DNA of 64,000 nucleotides, from the NCBI RefSeq assembly GCF_010119245.1, contig NZ_WNKG01000007.1, forward strand, positions 124,001 through 188,000. Direction: 5' to 3'. The notes under the pieces are model-generated. The model ran no database searches, was not told the DNA's origin, and saw only the letters and a list, made by a program, of their open reading frames with translations. Source of the stretch: Cyclobacterium salsum. GTDB lineage: Bacteria > Bacteroidota > Bacteroidia > Cytophagales > Cyclobacteriaceae. The position numbers and the translations under genes were made by a program. This document shows, piece by piece, positions 53,126 to 62,502 of this stretch. How positions within the stretch are numbered: position 1 is the stretch's first letter; the number at the start of each line of letters is the position of its first letter.

Positions 53126-54154
53126 ATGAAAAGAAGACATGCTACGCTGAGTGATATTGCAAAAGCCCTAAATGTATCCGCTTCGACGGTTTCCAGGGCT
53201 TTGCACGACAGCCCATTGATAGGGAAAGAAACCAAGGATTCGGTTATTTCCATGGCCAAAGCACTGAATTACCGGCCCAACCAGCAGGCTATTGGCTTAT
53301 TGAATAAAAAGACCAAAATAATCGGTGTCATTGTGCCTGAAATTACCGGTTACTTTTTTGCTACAGCCATTAATGGACTTCAAGATTTTGTCGAAAATAC
53401 AGGGTATAAATTAATTATAGGCCAATCAAACGAATCCTTTGATCAGGAAGCAAAATTGATGGAAACCCTGTCTCTGGCAAGAGTGGACGGACTTATTATT
53501 TCCCCAACTTCGGAAACAACCAGCAATATCCACTTGGAGAACTTTAGAGAATCTGGGATTCCAGTGGTTGTTTTTGATCGTGATTGCCCCCATTTTTTAT
53601 CTGACAAGGTATTTGTCGATGACTATGAAGGGGCTTTTCAGGCGGTAAACTACCTGATAAAAACCGGGTGTCGTAGGATTGCCCACTTGGGAGGCCCTGG
53701 TAATCTGACCACTTGCCGTTGCCGGAAGCGCGGCTACCTGGATGCTCTTATTCAAAATGGAATTAGGCAAGATCCCCAATTGATTCTGGAAGTTTCTGGT
53801 TTTACTCCAGATTGTGGAGAGGAAGCCATCCGGGATCTCTTAAACAGAGAAGCCATTCCAGATGCTATTTTTGCTGTTAACGATGCGGTAGCCATAGGCA
53901 CCATGCCGGTAATTCTGGAAAAGGGATTGCGTATTCCGCAGGATATCTCCCTGATTGGATTTGATGATGAACCCTACAGCCGGTTTTTCAAGCCATCGCT
54001 CACTAGTGTTTGGCAACCGGTATACGAACTGGGGCTCTTGTCCGGTAGAATACTTATGAATCATATTCTATGTAGTCCCGAGGATTATACCTACCGGCGT
54101 GAAATTTTAAAACCTGAGCTCGTTCTAAGGCAATCTTCCAAGCCTTTGATGTAA
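53126..54154 (+). CDS. LacI family transcriptional regulator
   Basis: This 342-residue protein has an N-terminal LacI helix-turn-helix (TLSDIAKALNVSASTVSRAL, residues 7-26), the hinge (NYRPNQQAIGLLNKKTK) and a periplasmic-binding-like ligand domain (IIGVIVPEITGYFFATAING, DGLIISPTSE, CRRIAHLGGPGN, DAIFAVNDAVAIG, LIGFDDEPYSRFF). It lies 407 bp upstream of susC on the same strand. A likely operator is just upstream of the susC promoter. The ligand is presumably the imported sugar or its product. Confidence 0.92.
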   Translation: MKRRHATLSDIAKALNVSASTVSRALHDSPLIGKETKDSVISMAKALNYRPNQQAIGLLNKKTKIIGVIVPEITGYFFATAINGLQDFVENTGYKLIIGQSNESFDQEAKLMETLSLARVDGLIISPTSETTSNIHLENFRESGIPVVVFDRDCPHFLSDKVFVDDYEGAFQAVNYLIKTGCRRIAHLGGPGNLTTCRCRKRGYLDALIQNGIRQDPQLILEVSGFTPDCGEEAIRDLLNREAIPDAIFAVNDAVAIGTMPVILEKGLRIPQDISLIGFDDEPYSRFFKPSLTSVWQPVYELGLLSGRILMNHILCSPEDYTYRREILKPELVLRQSSKPLM

Positions 54155-54465
54155 CTGGCTGGATTTGCAATGGCGTTCTTAGTGACCAAAGTCGGGCATA
54201 GCCATAGCCATTGGTAGCTTTTTGCCATTTCATCATCCGGTAAAGGCCCTTACCGAACCAAATATCATTCGATTATTTTCACTATTGTTCTCATAAACCC
54301 TGCAAGTATTAATGGTTTTATTCTATTATAGAAAGCTAAATTGTGAGGAGTAATGGCATATCATTGAAAACGAGGGAGAAACTCAGTCATTAAAAAAATA
54401 GATTTTTTCAAAATTTAATTTTGAATTTGGCGATAAAACAGCACGAGTTCAAAATCAAACCTTCC

Positions 54466-54481
54466 ATGCAAACCTTTGCAT
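54466..54481. promoter_or_regulatory. LacI-type operator upstream of susC
   Basis: ATGCAAACCTTTGCAT has 7-bp arms ATGCAAA/TTTGCAT around a central CC. It differs at one central base from TGCAAACGTTTGCA, a consensus typical of LacI-family regulators. It lies 3 bp before the candidate -7 element, where bound regulator would block transcription. Confidence 0.65.
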
Positions 54482-54484
54482 AAA

Positions 54485-54492
54485 TATTTTTG
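54485..54492 (+). promoter_or_regulatory. -7 element for susC
   Basis: TATTTTTG matches the Bacteroidota -7 pattern TAnnTTTG. It is 148 bp before the preferred susC ATG at 54640 and 70 bp before the ATG at 54562. No well-spaced TTG was found. Confidence 0.4.
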
Positions 54493-54639
54493 TCAGACCG
54501 CATATTAAGGCTTTAATTTGATCCCTTCTAACGCTGTAAAGGGGATTTCAGAATAGAATTCATGTATCAAGAGAACTTTCTAAATTACTATTATACCGAA
54601 AAGAAGGTTGTCCTATTTGAAAATTATCTAACCAATTTT

Positions 54640-57600
54640 ATGAGACGAATGTTACAAAACGACAAATGGGGGATGCCAGCCAGTATCCTCAAAGCAGGCG
54701 GAGTCTTGCTGCTGCTATTATTTTTCCTTCACCAAGCTGTTTTAGCCCAATCCGCTGAGGTTACGGGGACAGTAATTTCCGGCGAGGATGAGCAACCTAT
54801 TCCCGGAGCCTCTGTTTTGGTGAAGGGAACCACTACAGGCACCGTAACAGATCTTGATGGCAACTTCAAAATTACCATTGCAAACCCTTCCGAGGCGGTA
54901 CTGACGTTTTCATTTATTGGTTACCTACCACAGGAAGTTCCCGTAAATAACCAAACCAGTTTATCGGTTACCTTATCACCCAATGTGACCGAAATGGACG
55001 AAGTCGTGGTTGTTGGCTATGGTGAAACCAGCCGAAGAGACTTAACGGGAGCGGTCGTTTCGATGGATGCCGACAACATCAAGGAAACGAATAAAGTAAA
55101 TGCTTTTCAATCTCTTCAGGGACAAGTGGCGGGAGTAAACATACAGCTTGCCGACAACAAACCCGGAGGCGGATTTAATGTACGTATTCGTGGATCGAAT
55201 ACCATCAATTCAAATGAGACGGTATCACAGGGGGGATTTACTCCCGGACAGAACCCATTATTCGTTGTGGATGGTATGTTTGTCAATGATATATCGTTTT
55301 TGAATCCGGCGGATATAGAAAGAATGGATGTTCTGAAGGACGCTTCTGCCACTGCTATTTATGGTTCCCGCGGAAGTAATGGTGTGATCATCGTAGAGAC
55401 AAAGAAAGGGAGTCAGGGAAGCGTTTCCGTACAATACGATAATTATGTGGGAGTCAAACAAGCCTACGACCTGCCCGATATGTTGCAGGGAGAAGAATTT
55501 GTGGACTATTTCAGGGATGCCGTAGTTGGGAATGCTTATGCTTCGGGCAATTTTGGATTATCTCCGGAGGATGTAAACCTCGAGGAGTTCATGCGACCCA
55601 ACGAATTGGAAAACGTAGCCAACGGAGACTATGTAGACTGGATCGACCTGGTGCGGCATAATGGTATTCAACAGAACCACTCTTTGGGAATAAATGGAGG
55701 TAATGATAAAACGGTTTACGGACTAGGTGTTGCTTATACCAGGGATGAAGGCACTTTTGAGGGAGAGAATTACGAAAGGTATACCATTCGGGGTAATATG
55801 AGCAGCGAACTATCGGATCTGTTTTCCATGGCTTTTAGTAACTACGCCACCTTTTCTATCCGAGATGAAGGTAGCCGGGAAGGATTGAGAAGTGCCTATC
55901 GCTTGCGTCCGACAGGCACTCCGTTTGATGAAAATGGCGATCCCTTGTTTTTTCCGCTACAGGGAGAAACGTTTATCACCAACCCCTTATTTGAGCCGGA
56001 CAATATTACCAGAGAAACAAGGACGCTAAATTACCTAAGTAACCTTTCACTATCTTACACCCCACATCCAAACCTGAAGATTACTTCTAATTTTTCTCCA
56101 AATATTGAGTTTAACAGATATGGGGAATATAGAGGACGTTTTGCAAAATCCACCAGTGGGAATGTAGGCAATAGAAGAGCAGACGTGACTAACGGAAATA
56201 GGATTTCCTATACTTGGGATAACATTGTCAATTACAAATGGGAACCTGGTGCAGACCATGTAGTGAACGCGACCTTGGTATATTCCCTCTTTTCAGATAG
56301 GTACGAAAACTATCGGATTCAGCGAAGGAATTTTCCGACAGATGAATTCCTTTTTTATAACATCGATGCAGGCTCAGATTTGAGAACGGCAGAAGGAGGA
56401 TTTTCCAAGCAGACCTTAATCTCTTATACGGGTAGGTTTAATTATGCTTACAAAGACAAATACCTGGTAACCGTTACCGGTAGATACGATGGCTCCTCGA
56501 TTTTAGCGGAAAATAACAAATGGGCCTTTTTCCCATCTGCCGCCATCGCCTGGAGGGTCATTGACGAAGGTTTTATGCAAAACCAGAGTCTTTTTGAAGA
56601 ATTAAAACTTCGGTTAAGTTATGGGGAGACAGGTAATAATGGTTCAGGTGGTGGGCTGGCACCATTAGGTTCCCTTTCGTTGATTGGCAACAATTTCACT
56701 AACCTTGGAGATCAGGTAGCCCAAACAGCATTTGTAACCAACTTGGCCAACCAGAACCTTACCTGGGAAAAAACCAAAGAGGTAAACCTGGGAGTGGATT
56801 TCGGTCTTTTCAACAACCGCATTTATGGTTCATTGGAACTGTATAACAGTAATAACACGGGCATTATATTTTTCCGCCCCACGGCCCAGGTTACAGGATT
56901 TTCAGGCGTTTTTGAAAATGTCGGCGAGGCAAATAATAAAGGAATAGAGTTGAGCATCAATTCTGTAAATGCAGACAACGGAGATTTTAAATGGACCACC
57001 TCTCTAAACTTTGCAAGAAACGTTAACAAGGTAACCCGACTTTATGGGGATCTGGACCAAATTCTTTTTGGCGTTCAGGCAGGTTCTTACATTCATAAAG
57101 TCGGAGAGCCGTTGGGCTCGATATTCACTTATGAGTTTGATGGAATCTGGCAGATGGATGAAGTGGACCTGGCGCAAAGCTTTGGCCAGCAGCCAGGTCA
57201 GGTGAGGGTAAAAGACCTGAATGATGATGGTGTCATTGACGCTGACGACCGAACGATTATCGGTGCCAACCTGCCCGATTGGAGTGGCGGTATATCTAAC
57301 TCGTTCAATTACAAAAACTGGGATTTTACGTTCTTCGTTCGGACCAGCCAGGGAGCGGTTTCACCAAGTTACTTCCATATCTCTCACTCCGGGGGATTCG
57401 ACGGCACCCCTGCCAGATTTAATAGTTTGCACACCAACTACTGGACCCCAGAAAATCCTTCGAATGAATGGTACCAACCTAGCAATAACGGACCCTTCTC
57501 TGAACCATTGATTTACCGGGATGTGTCTTTTGTGAAAGTTGGTTACATAACGTTGGGATACAACTTTGGACAAGGCATTCTGGAAGCACTTAAGATCAAC

Positions 57601-57744
57601 GATCTCCGGCTTTATTTTACCGCCCAAAACCCGTTTACGTTTACGAGTTATGAGGGCTGGGATCCGGAAAATGCAGCTCGGAATAGCTGGGGATCTGCCT
57701 ATAACTCCCGAATTCTTATGGGCGGTATCAATGTTAAATTTTAA
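54640..57744 (+). CDS. SusC/RagA-type TonB-dependent outer-membrane receptor
   Basis: I prefer the ATG at 54640 (MRRMLQNDKWGMPASILK), followed by a signal hydrophobic stretch GGVLLLLLFFLHQAVLAQ; the frame is open from an ATG at 54562, which would add 26 residues. The product (1034 residues) has an N-terminal CarboxypepD-like domain (EVTGTVISGEDEQPIPGASV), the TonB box region (EMDEVVVVGYGETSRRDL), the plug (NPLFVVDGMFVNDISFLNP, DVLKDASATAIYGSRGSNGV) and a large barrel with aromatic strands. It imports a glycan or other ligand with SusD by energy from TonB. The SusD gene follows 12 bp later. Confidence 0.93.
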   Translation: MRRMLQNDKWGMPASILKAGGVLLLLLFFLHQAVLAQSAEVTGTVISGEDEQPIPGASVLVKGTTTGTVTDLDGNFKITIANPSEAVLTFSFIGYLPQEVPVNNQTSLSVTLSPNVTEMDEVVVVGYGETSRRDLTGAVVSMDADNIKETNKVNAFQSLQGQVAGVNIQLADNKPGGGFNVRIRGSNTINSNETVSQGGFTPGQNPLFVVDGMFVNDISFLNPADIERMDVLKDASATAIYGSRGSNGVIIVETKKGSQGSVSVQYDNYVGVKQAYDLPDMLQGEEFVDYFRDAVVGNAYASGNFGLSPEDVNLEEFMRPNELENVANGDYVDWIDLVRHNGIQQNHSLGINGGNDKTVYGLGVAYTRDEGTFEGENYERYTIRGNMSSELSDLFSMAFSNYATFSIRDEGSREGLRSAYRLRPTGTPFDENGDPLFFPLQGETFITNPLFEPDNITRETRTLNYLSNLSLSYTPHPNLKITSNFSPNIEFNRYGEYRGRFAKSTSGNVGNRRADVTNGNRISYTWDNIVNYKWEPGADHVVNATLVYSLFSDRYENYRIQRRNFPTDEFLFYNIDAGSDLRTAEGGFSKQTLISYTGRFNYAYKDKYLVTVTGRYDGSSILAENNKWAFFPSAAIAWRVIDEGFMQNQSLFEELKLRLSYGETGNNGSGGGLAPLGSLSLIGNNFTNLGDQVAQTAFVTNLANQNLTWEKTKEVNLGVDFGLFNNRIYGSLELYNSNNTGIIFFRPTAQVTGFSGVFENVGEANNKGIELSINSVNADNGDFKWTTSLNFARNVNKVTRLYGDLDQILFGVQAGSYIHKVGEPLGSIFTYEFDGIWQMDEVDLAQSFGQQPGQVRVKDLNDDGVIDADDRTIIGANLPDWSGGISNSFNYKNWDFTFFVRTSQGAVSPSYFHISHSGGFDGTPARFNSLHTNYWTPENPSNEWYQPSNNGPFSEPLIYRDVSFVKVGYITLGYNFGQGILEALKINDLRLYFTAQNPFTFTSYEGWDPENAARNSWGSAYNSRILMGGINVKF

Positions 57745-57756
57745 TCAGAAGGCATT

Positions 57757-59358
57757 ATGAAAAATAAAAGCATAATATTACTATATACAGCCGCACTCTT
57801 CACTTTTACAGCTTGTGCGGACTACCTGGAAGAGGAAAACAGGAATTTTCTCTCCGATCAGATCCTGCTTAGCAACCCCCAGGCACTGGACCAATTGGTA
57901 GCGAATGGCTATGATAGACTTAGATTAGCTACAAGTAATTTTGACCTGGATCACCAGGGAACGGATGTTTTTACGCGCAGGGACATCGTGGCAGGAATTA
58001 GCGATTTAAATGACTACGTAAACTTACTTCCGACCAATGGTGCTGTCGGTGCTTATTGGGCCAATTATTACAATGTAATTGCAGCCGTCAATACAGCTAT
58101 TAGCAGAGTTGACGAAATACAAGGACTCACTGCTGCTGACAGAACCAGGGGATTGGCGGAAGCCAAATTTCTAAGAGCCTATTCCTATTTTCATCTGGTA
58201 GAAAACTATGGAGAAGTACCTTTGATTTTAGAAGAAATTCAAACGGCCCAAACCGAATTTAGCCGGGCAAGTGAGGCGGAAGTATACGGGCAGATCATTA
58301 CGGATCTTGATGAGGCGCTTGCTGGTGTGGATGAAACCCCCAGCCTTTATGGAAGGGCTTCGAAAGATGCCGTACGACACCTGAAAGCAAAAGTTTTGTT
58401 GACCAGAGGGTACAAAGATTTTGGCAACGAAACGGACTTTACAGAGGCAGCAGCATTGGCAGAAACAGTGGTTGCCAACCACCCGTTGGTGGATGATTTT
58501 GCTTCCCTGGTTTCGAGGGAAAATCAACGAAATAGTGAAGTCATTTTTGCTGTTTTGTATGGCGCAGACCCAGTGGCCAGAGGAATTGGTAATTTTCGTC
58601 ACTTGTTGTTTAAGTTTGTTTATGACGTGTATCCCGGACAGACCCGTTCGACTCTGTACCACAGAGGCCTTGGCCGCGCACCTACCCCTTACTTTTACGA
58701 GCTTTTTGAAGAAGGAGATGAACGCGAAGCCGCGACCGTTCGCAGATTGATGATCGCCGAAGTTAATAGCGCCGAGGGAGCGATCACCGCAGGTGATACC
58801 AGCATTTATTTTCCTAAAAATGCCTGGTCTCAGGAGGAAATTCAGAGTAAGGAGTATGAAGTAATCAATCCAGGGGAATACTATACACCGAACGGTATTA
58901 CCCAGGTGCATTTTCCCATGTTCAAGAAATTTGACGATCCCGGAGTCCCTTACACCAACCCAGGTATCAACCCGGATGGGGAGCGGGATGCGGTTTTGAT
59001 GCGATCCGGGGAAACCAGGTTGATAGCCGCAGAAGCGTATTTGCAAGCAGGAAATACGACAGAAGCAGCTGAACATCTAAACGCACTGAGGAGTAGGGCA
59101 GGTTTGGATAACCCAATCGCGCCAGCGGATGTGACATTGGATCTGATTCTAGATGAAAGTGCCATTGAAATGGCAGGAGAAATCAGCCGCTGGATGGATT
59201 TAAAGCGGACAGGAAAATTGATTGAACGTGTACTGGAGCACAATCCGCACGCGGCTTTAAATAATGCCATAAAGGCATTCCATTACAGGCGACCCATCCC
59301 CCAAAGTGAAGTGGATGTGAGCAACGGCAGCATCGAACAAAACGAAGGATATAATTAA
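57757..59358 (+). CDS. SusD/RagB-type nutrient-binding lipoprotein
   Basis: This 533-residue lipoprotein (FTFTACADYL, Cys near residue 20) has the SusD fold signs: TPR-like helices in AAVNTAISRVDEIQGLTAADR, AKFLRAYSYFHLVENYGEVPLI, and the C-terminal LIAAEAYLQAGNTTEAAEHLNALRSRAGL and RRPIPQSEVDV. It sits on top of the SusC barrel at the cell surface and captures ligand. There is a terminator just after the gene. Confidence 0.93.
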   Translation: MKNKSIILLYTAALFTFTACADYLEEENRNFLSDQILLSNPQALDQLVANGYDRLRLATSNFDLDHQGTDVFTRRDIVAGISDLNDYVNLLPTNGAVGAYWANYYNVIAAVNTAISRVDEIQGLTAADRTRGLAEAKFLRAYSYFHLVENYGEVPLILEEIQTAQTEFSRASEAEVYGQIITDLDEALAGVDETPSLYGRASKDAVRHLKAKVLLTRGYKDFGNETDFTEAAALAETVVANHPLVDDFASLVSRENQRNSEVIFAVLYGADPVARGIGNFRHLLFKFVYDVYPGQTRSTLYHRGLGRAPTPYFYELFEEGDEREAATVRRLMIAEVNSAEGAITAGDTSIYFPKNAWSQEEIQSKEYEVINPGEYYTPNGITQVHFPMFKKFDDPGVPYTNPGINPDGERDAVLMRSGETRLIAAEAYLQAGNTTEAAEHLNALRSRAGLDNPIAPADVTLDLILDESAIEMAGEISRWMDLKRTGKLIERVLEHNPHAALNNAIKAFHYRRPIPQSEVDVSNGSIEQNEGYN

Positions 59359-59377
59359 ACCCCCGATCCAAATTTTT

Positions 59378-59413
59378 AAGAGGCCTTTCTTTATGAGAGG
59401 TCTCTTTCTTTTT
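59378..59413 (+). terminator. Terminator after susD
   Basis: Arms AAGAGGCCT (59378-59386) and AGGTCTCTT (59398-59406), 9 bp with one G-T pair, with a loop of 11 bases, followed by a T-rich stretch to 59413. It separates susD from the next gene. Confidence 0.65.
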
Positions 59414-59424
59414 AATCCAATTCG

Positions 59425-59432
59425 TATTTTTG
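59425..59432 (+). promoter_or_regulatory. -7 element upstream of the exported protein gene
   Basis: TATTTTTG (then CA) fits TAnnTTTG and is 24 bp before the ATG at 59456, just past the susD terminator. The TTG element is not obvious. A separate transcript for the exported protein is possible. Confidence 0.4.
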
Positions 59433-59455
59433 CAAATGGAAACCCAGGCAAGTAA

Positions 59456-61240
59456 ATGAGAAAAATAACCAGAAACACGTTCCTTAAGCAATCCATCAGC
59501 GTGGGTGCTTCCCTGTATTTCATGCCCAATTTCGGATCGGCAGGGCATTTACCAATTGTACGGGCAAATTCGTTCTCCGAACTCTGGGAGAAAATGGTTT
59601 CCGCAAATGATGCGCACGTTAAATCCCTCTTGGAAATAGGTGATGCCGCCAACAGGCATGGAGGTAGAAGTTTTGGCTATAATTTTGCCTTTCTCGCAGC
59701 AGCTTTTGCCTGTAAAGATTCAAGGTTTCAGCAAGACAACAGGTTGATTTCACTGTTGCATACTACAGCAGATAAATTAATTGGCAGCCAAAGACCCGAT
59801 GGTACCATTAATGCCGGCAACCTGGAGTCACCTCCGGATACAGCCTTTATTATGGAGCCCCTCTGTGCAGGCGTTTATATCCTTAACAATCTCAGGGATG
59901 GAAACCTGAAACCGGTATTGACTAAAATCGAAGCTTTTATCAAAAAGGCTGGCGAAGCATTGGTAATAGGAGGGGTACACACGCCTAATCATCGTTGGGT
60001 AGTATGCCATGCCCTGGCCAGGATCAACCAATTATATCCGGATGCGAAGTACAAGGAGCGTATCGACGAATGGTTAAGCGAGGGGATTTACCTAGATGAA
60101 GACGGGCATTACCCGGAAAGAAGCATGAATTATTCCGATGTGGAAAACAATGCTTTTATTACCCTGGGCAGGTTACTAAACAGACCCGAACTATTTGAAG
60201 CGCCCCGGAAATCCCTGGAAATGACTTACTATTACATGGAACCTAACGGAGACCTGGTCACCTTTGATTCCAGAAGGCAGGATCAGTATTCCGCTCGAAG
60301 CATTGTGGTTCAGTACTTGCATTACCGTTTTCTGGCCATTTACGACCGGGATGGTGCCTTTGCATCCATCGTCAACATGATAGAGGGCTTTCCTGGCTTT
60401 GACCGTATGATTACCCGGGAGGCCTTGTTCTATTTTATGGAAAACGAATGGTTGCAAAAGGAATTACCCGATCCCGAACCTCTTCCAACCAATTTCGAAA
60501 AAGTTTTCCCTACCAGCAGCCTGCTTCGGATCAGACGTGAAAATTCTACCGCTACCCTATTTGGGGGGGTGGATTGGCCCCTGATTATCGCCTCCGGCCG
60601 ATCGGTTAGCCCCAATTTTTTCGCTTATAGAAAAGGCAACGCCGTCTTGAAATACATGCGGATGTCGGCAAGCTTTTTCAGCATGGGGTATTTTAGAAGT
60701 GAAGGATTATGGCAGGAAGGTGAGCAGTACCTGCTCTACCAGAAATTAGAGGCACCGTACTACCAGCCTTTACCGGATCATCTTAAAAACGAAAGCGGGG
60801 ACTATGAATTGACACCCAGTGTAGATGGTCGATTTTGGAGCAAAATGGCTTTTGATAAAAGGCCTGTAAGTAATGTAAAAACCCTGGAAAGCAGGGTGAC
60901 ACTATCCGAAGAAGAAGGAAAAGCTTCTTTGCTTTTTGAAGTGAAGGGCTTGGAAGGCGTGGCGGTTACCATCGAAATGTGCTTTGATGAATCCGGTAAA
61001 CTTAGCGGAGTGACTCCTTCCGATACAGAAAAAAACAACTATTTTCTTCCAGAAGGATATGGCACCTTTGAAAGAGCAGGTGATGTCATCAGCTTTGGTC
61101 CCGGGATACAAGAACATCAGCGTATCAGCCGGCTCGCCGGTGAGCAGTATAGTGTGCATTTTGGATCGCTTAGAACCGAAGGGAATCACGTTTATCTGAC
61201 CGGATATACCCCATTCAGCCATAGGATCACATTTGAGTAA
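59456..61240 (+). CDS. Exported protein, helical-toroid-like, function unknown (possible polysaccharide lyase)
   Basis: This 594-residue protein has an export signal of Tat-like shape (MRKITRNTFLKQSISVGASL), with RN in place of the RR pair. The first half (residues about 35-330) is helical and contains repeats of aromatic and His/Asn/Tyr motifs, such as GGVHTPNHRWVVCHALARI, YPERSMNYSDVENNAFI and DLVTFDSRRQDQYSARSIV. This pattern is seen in (alpha/alpha)-toroid lyases. The second half looks beta-rich (LLRIRRENSTATLFGG; VAVTIEMCFDESGKLSGV). I cannot name a family. Context (SusCD locus) suggests a glycan-cleaving enzyme, but this is inference. Confidence 0.6.
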   Translation: MRKITRNTFLKQSISVGASLYFMPNFGSAGHLPIVRANSFSELWEKMVSANDAHVKSLLEIGDAANRHGGRSFGYNFAFLAAAFACKDSRFQQDNRLISLLHTTADKLIGSQRPDGTINAGNLESPPDTAFIMEPLCAGVYILNNLRDGNLKPVLTKIEAFIKKAGEALVIGGVHTPNHRWVVCHALARINQLYPDAKYKERIDEWLSEGIYLDEDGHYPERSMNYSDVENNAFITLGRLLNRPELFEAPRKSLEMTYYYMEPNGDLVTFDSRRQDQYSARSIVVQYLHYRFLAIYDRDGAFASIVNMIEGFPGFDRMITREALFYFMENEWLQKELPDPEPLPTNFEKVFPTSSLLRIRRENSTATLFGGVDWPLIIASGRSVSPNFFAYRKGNAVLKYMRMSASFFSMGYFRSEGLWQEGEQYLLYQKLEAPYYQPLPDHLKNESGDYELTPSVDGRFWSKMAFDKRPVSNVKTLESRVTLSEEEGKASLLFEVKGLEGVAVTIEMCFDESGKLSGVTPSDTEKNNYFLPEGYGTFERAGDVISFGPGIQEHQRISRLAGEQYSVHFGSLRTEGNHVYLTGYTPFSHRITFE

Positions 61241-61387
61241 GAAAAGACCAACCTAGTAAAGGCAAATTTTCAAGGAACCAAGAAAATACAAGAACCCGTT
61301 GTGATCCCTTTAGGAATCTGAAACAGAAAATAGCAGGTTGAATTAGAATTAAATGATGGAAAAAGCCCTGTCAGGAAAGGAATGAAA

Positions 61388-61408
61388 AACGGAAATCCGT
61401 TATCTTTA
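61388..61408 (+). promoter_or_regulatory. Inverted repeat and -7-like box before the phosphoesterase gene
   Basis: AACGGA-AA-TCCGTT (61388-61401) overlaps TATCTTTA (61401-61408), one base off TAnnTTTG. The ATG is at 61414, so a transcript from here would have almost no leader. The repeat may be an operator. Confidence 0.3.
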
Positions 61409-61413
61409 TTCCT

Positions 61414-62502
61414 ATGAAAAAAATAGCTTTCCTTCTGATCGCCATGGGGCTTTCCTATCATACGTTACAAGCCCAGAAAACAACCCAAACGGAGAATATT
61501 TTTCTCATCACTGTGGATGGCCTTCGATGGCAGGAAATATTCCTGGGGGCAGACTCTCTTTTTGTTGACGATACCGGCATGATTGAGAAGCAGGGTTCGC
61601 TTTTGGAAGCATTTTGGGATCCGAATCCCCTGAAGCGTCGCCAAATGCTGATGCCCTTTACCTGGTCTATACTTGCCAAACAGGGACAACTTCATGGAAA
61701 TCGCGCCTTTGGCAACCATGTAGATATGCGAAACAACATGCTTTTTTCTTATCCGGGATACAACGAGATATTAACTGGAGTACCGGACGACGAACGGATC
61801 AATTCCAATTCAAAAACCAATAACCCTAACACTACCCTGCTGGAACACCTGCAGGGTTTACCCGATTTTAAAGGAAAGGTATTGGCCTTTGGCAGTTGGG
61901 ATGTTTTTCCCTATATCGTTAACGAAGACCGGAGTGGTATTCCGGTGAATGCCGGATTTGATAGGGCAAAAGGGCCCCACCTGAGTGAATCGGAGCGGAT
62001 TATCAATAGCCTGCAGCAAGAAATCCGTGGTCCCTGGGAAGGAGTACGGTTGGATCCCTTTACCCATCATTATGCCCTGGAGGCGGTAAAAAGGCAAGCT
62101 CCAAAAGTTGTTTTCATCGCTTATGGTGAACCCGACGATTGGGCGCATGATAATCGCTACGATGAATACCTTCATTCCATCAAGCAGTTCGACGCCTACC
62201 TGATGGAATTGTGGGATTACATTCAATCCACCCCTGCTTACCAGGATAAAACCACTATGATTGTTACCACCGATCACGGCCGGGGTATCGACAAGTCTAC
62301 CTGGACAGGACACGGATCGGGAATTCCGCGGTCCAGGGAAGCCTGGATAGCAGCCATCGGTCCCGACAGTCAGGCACTGGGGGAGGTAAAAGAAGCCGGG
62401 CAACTGTATCCGGCCATGATTGCACGGACCGTTTTTCAATTGTTGGGTTTAACCTATCCCAATGAACAGGCGGATACGGCTATAGCGGAAATACTGCCAT
62501 GA
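61414..62502 (+). CDS. Alkaline phosphatase superfamily hydrolase (phosphodiesterase/sulfatase-like), exported
   Basis: This 362-residue protein with a signal peptide (MKKIAFLLIAMGLSYHTLQA) has superfamily metal-binding elements: ITVDGLRWQEIFLGAD (first Asp), YGEPDDWAHDNRYDEYLHSI (Asp and His), TTDHGRGIDK (Asp-His), and GHGSGIPRSREAWIAAIGP. It is related to nucleotide pyrophosphatase/phosphodiesterases and phosphonoacetate-type hydrolases. A Thr/Ser nucleophile (usually Thr after the first Asp) is not clear in the usual spot; GADSL is a candidate. It acts in the periplasm or outside on a phosphate ester or, less likely, a sulfate ester. Its TGA overlaps the ATG of the next gene. Confidence 0.8.
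   Translation: MKKIAFLLIAMGLSYHTLQAQKTTQTENIFLITVDGLRWQEIFLGADSLFVDDTGMIEKQGSLLEAFWDPNPLKRRQMLMPFTWSILAKQGQLHGNRAFGNHVDMRNNMLFSYPGYNEILTGVPDDERINSNSKTNNPNTTLLEHLQGLPDFKGKVLAFGSWDVFPYIVNEDRSGIPVNAGFDRAKGPHLSESERIINSLQQEIRGPWEGVRLDPFTHHYALEAVKRQAPKVVFIAYGEPDDWAHDNRYDEYLHSIKQFDAYLMELWDYIQSTPAYQDKTTMIVTTDHGRGIDKSTWTGHGSGIPRSREAWIAAIGPDSQALGEVKEAGQLYPAMIARTVFQLLGLTYPNEQADTAIAEILP

Larger units (their letters stand above)
54155..54561. other. 407-bp intergenic region before susC
   Basis: This AT-rich region has no gene. It contains the LacI-type operator and a -7 element, listed separately. The rest shows nothing more than AT-rich sequence, including ATTTTTTCAAAATTTAATTTTGAA around 54400-54425 with partial self-complementarity. 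Confidence 0.6.

Noticed and set aside
58228-59076. Long 282-codon frame on the minus strand inside susD
   Set aside because: It is antisense to a clear SusD gene and has no family features.
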